DNA of 64,000 bases, taken from positions 558,001 through 622,000 of the forward strand of contig NZ_CP073084.1 of NCBI RefSeq assembly GCF_018137985.1, written 5' to 3'. The notes below the pieces were generated by a model that was given only the letters and a program-made list of their open reading frames with translations, made no database searches and was not told where the DNA came from. A program made the position numbers and the translations under genes. This DNA comes from Streptococcus oriscaviae. Its GTDB lineage: Bacteria > Bacillota > Bacilli > Lactobacillales > Streptococcaceae. Shown here in pieces: positions 63,515-64,000 of this stretch (positions within the stretch are counted from its first letter, which is position 1; each line of letters begins with the position of its first letter).

Positions 63515-64000
63515 CTATTTCATTGGATCAAAGAAGGCATTGAGTTTCTTAACCAATTCAGCTGAGTCAGGATTTTTGACGGTTTCAACTGTGATATTCC
63601 AGAACTCATCTTCCGAATCCCATTCACTTTGCAACCAAACCACATGCTTGTCTGTGAAGGCATATTGGGTAACACCAGCTGTTTCTGGGAATTTGCCTTC
63701 TGTATCAACTCCTTCAACAGAGGTTGGAGAACCGTCTACATCATAATATTTTTGAATAACTTCTGCACGAGAGAGATACTCTAAGAATTTCTTAGCTTCT
63801 TCCGGATGTTCCGATTCAGCAGAGATAGAGAGAGCTAGGTCCGCTGCACCAATGGTATAGTCACCGCCTTCTTCATCTCCAGGGAAGGTGAACATGCCGT
63901 ACTCAAACTCAGGCTCTTGCTGGTTAATAGCAGTTGCTGCCCATGTTCCCTGTGGCAACATCAACGCTTCTCCTGCTGCAAAAGCTGCAACCGCATCTGC
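63515..64000 (-). CDS. msmE: Sugar-binding lipoprotein MsmE (partial, C-terminal part)
   Basis: The frame is open to the window edge and reads back through GEALMLPQGTWAATAINQQE, so the N-terminus lies outside. The visible part is an extracellular solute-binding protein family 1 C-lobe (AADLALSISAESEHPEEAKK, then LNAFFDPMK at the end). Its place before msmFG makes it the binding protein of this importer. The start near 63964 is only an internal methionine. Confidence 0.88.
   Translation of the reverse strand, partial: ADAVAAFAAGEALMLPQGTWAATAINQQEPEFEYGMFTFPGDEEGGDYTIGAADLALSISAESEHPEEAKKFLEYLSRAEVIQKYYDVDGSPTSVEGVDTEGKFPETAGVTQYAFTDKHVVWLQSEWDSEDEFWNITVETVKNPDSAELVKKLNAFFDPMK

Overview
The window looks like the chromosome of a low-GC streptococcus, and Streptococcus suis or a close relative fits best. 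The signs are AAGGAGG-type ribosome binding sites, TGnTATAAT promoters, the streptococcal neighbourhoods coiA-pepF-methyltransferase-prsA, yabA-holB-tmk and msmEFG-gtfA-dexB, a perfect CtsR operator before clpP, and a type III methyltransferase with a pentanucleotide repeat of the kind reported for S. suis ModS. I saw no rRNA, tRNA, insertion sequence, prophage or CRISPR array.

Layout. 1-1451: end of nrdE, a hairpin-dense 400-base spacer, and nrdF. 1454-5216: two CPBP membrane proteins, a DUF3169 protein, an XRE regulator, a broken DUF3267 gene behind a 21-bp-phased operator-like array, and an unknown membrane protein. 5225-9051: alaS and two LURP-one-like genes behind a tRNA-Ala T-box. 9053-15683: prsA, an O-methyltransferase, two unknown genes, pepF, coiA, a small membrane protein and a broken acetyltransferase gene. 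15703-23861: metG, a CPBP protein, a serine hydrolase with its PadR regulator, a TetR-controlled redox/membrane pair with two matching operators, a DUF1361 protein and an unknown coiled-coil membrane protein.

23964-33475 is the most interesting part, a compact defence island. In transcription order on the minus strand it holds a PLD-SNF2 helicase, a DUF4391 protein, a small type I toxin with a convergent antisense RNA, a phase-variable type III methyltransferase (Mod) and its restriction subunit (Res). The tract at the start of mod has eight AGCAC units. This puts the start codon out of frame with the enzyme, so mod reads as phase-OFF; nine or six units would restore it. The target-recognition part of Mod looks AT-rich compared with its flanks, as expected for allele exchange.

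33641-37376: an ABC exporter with a DesK/LiaS-type two-component system behind a three-half-site operator. 37379-41036: a membrane-anchored protein, an SdpI/SdpR pair with operators on both sides of its promoter, and exoA. 41061-47677: an ArsC-like protein, ogt, serine synthesis (serC, an acetyltransferase, serA), rsmI, yabA, holB and tmk. 47807-54510: a YitT protein, a dispersed structured repeat, a CBS-domain protein and the branched-chain amino acid ABC importer livJHMGF. 54599-58372: ylbG, clpP, a lipoprotein-type ABC transporter with split permeases, and upp. 58454-64000: the alpha-glucoside/sucrose operon msmE(partial)-msmF-msmG-gtfA-dexB.

Three genes (at 3838, 15130 and 22475) are cut by single in-frame stop codons, and two genes appear to have leaderless mRNAs. 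All calls come from reading the sequence; no database search was run.
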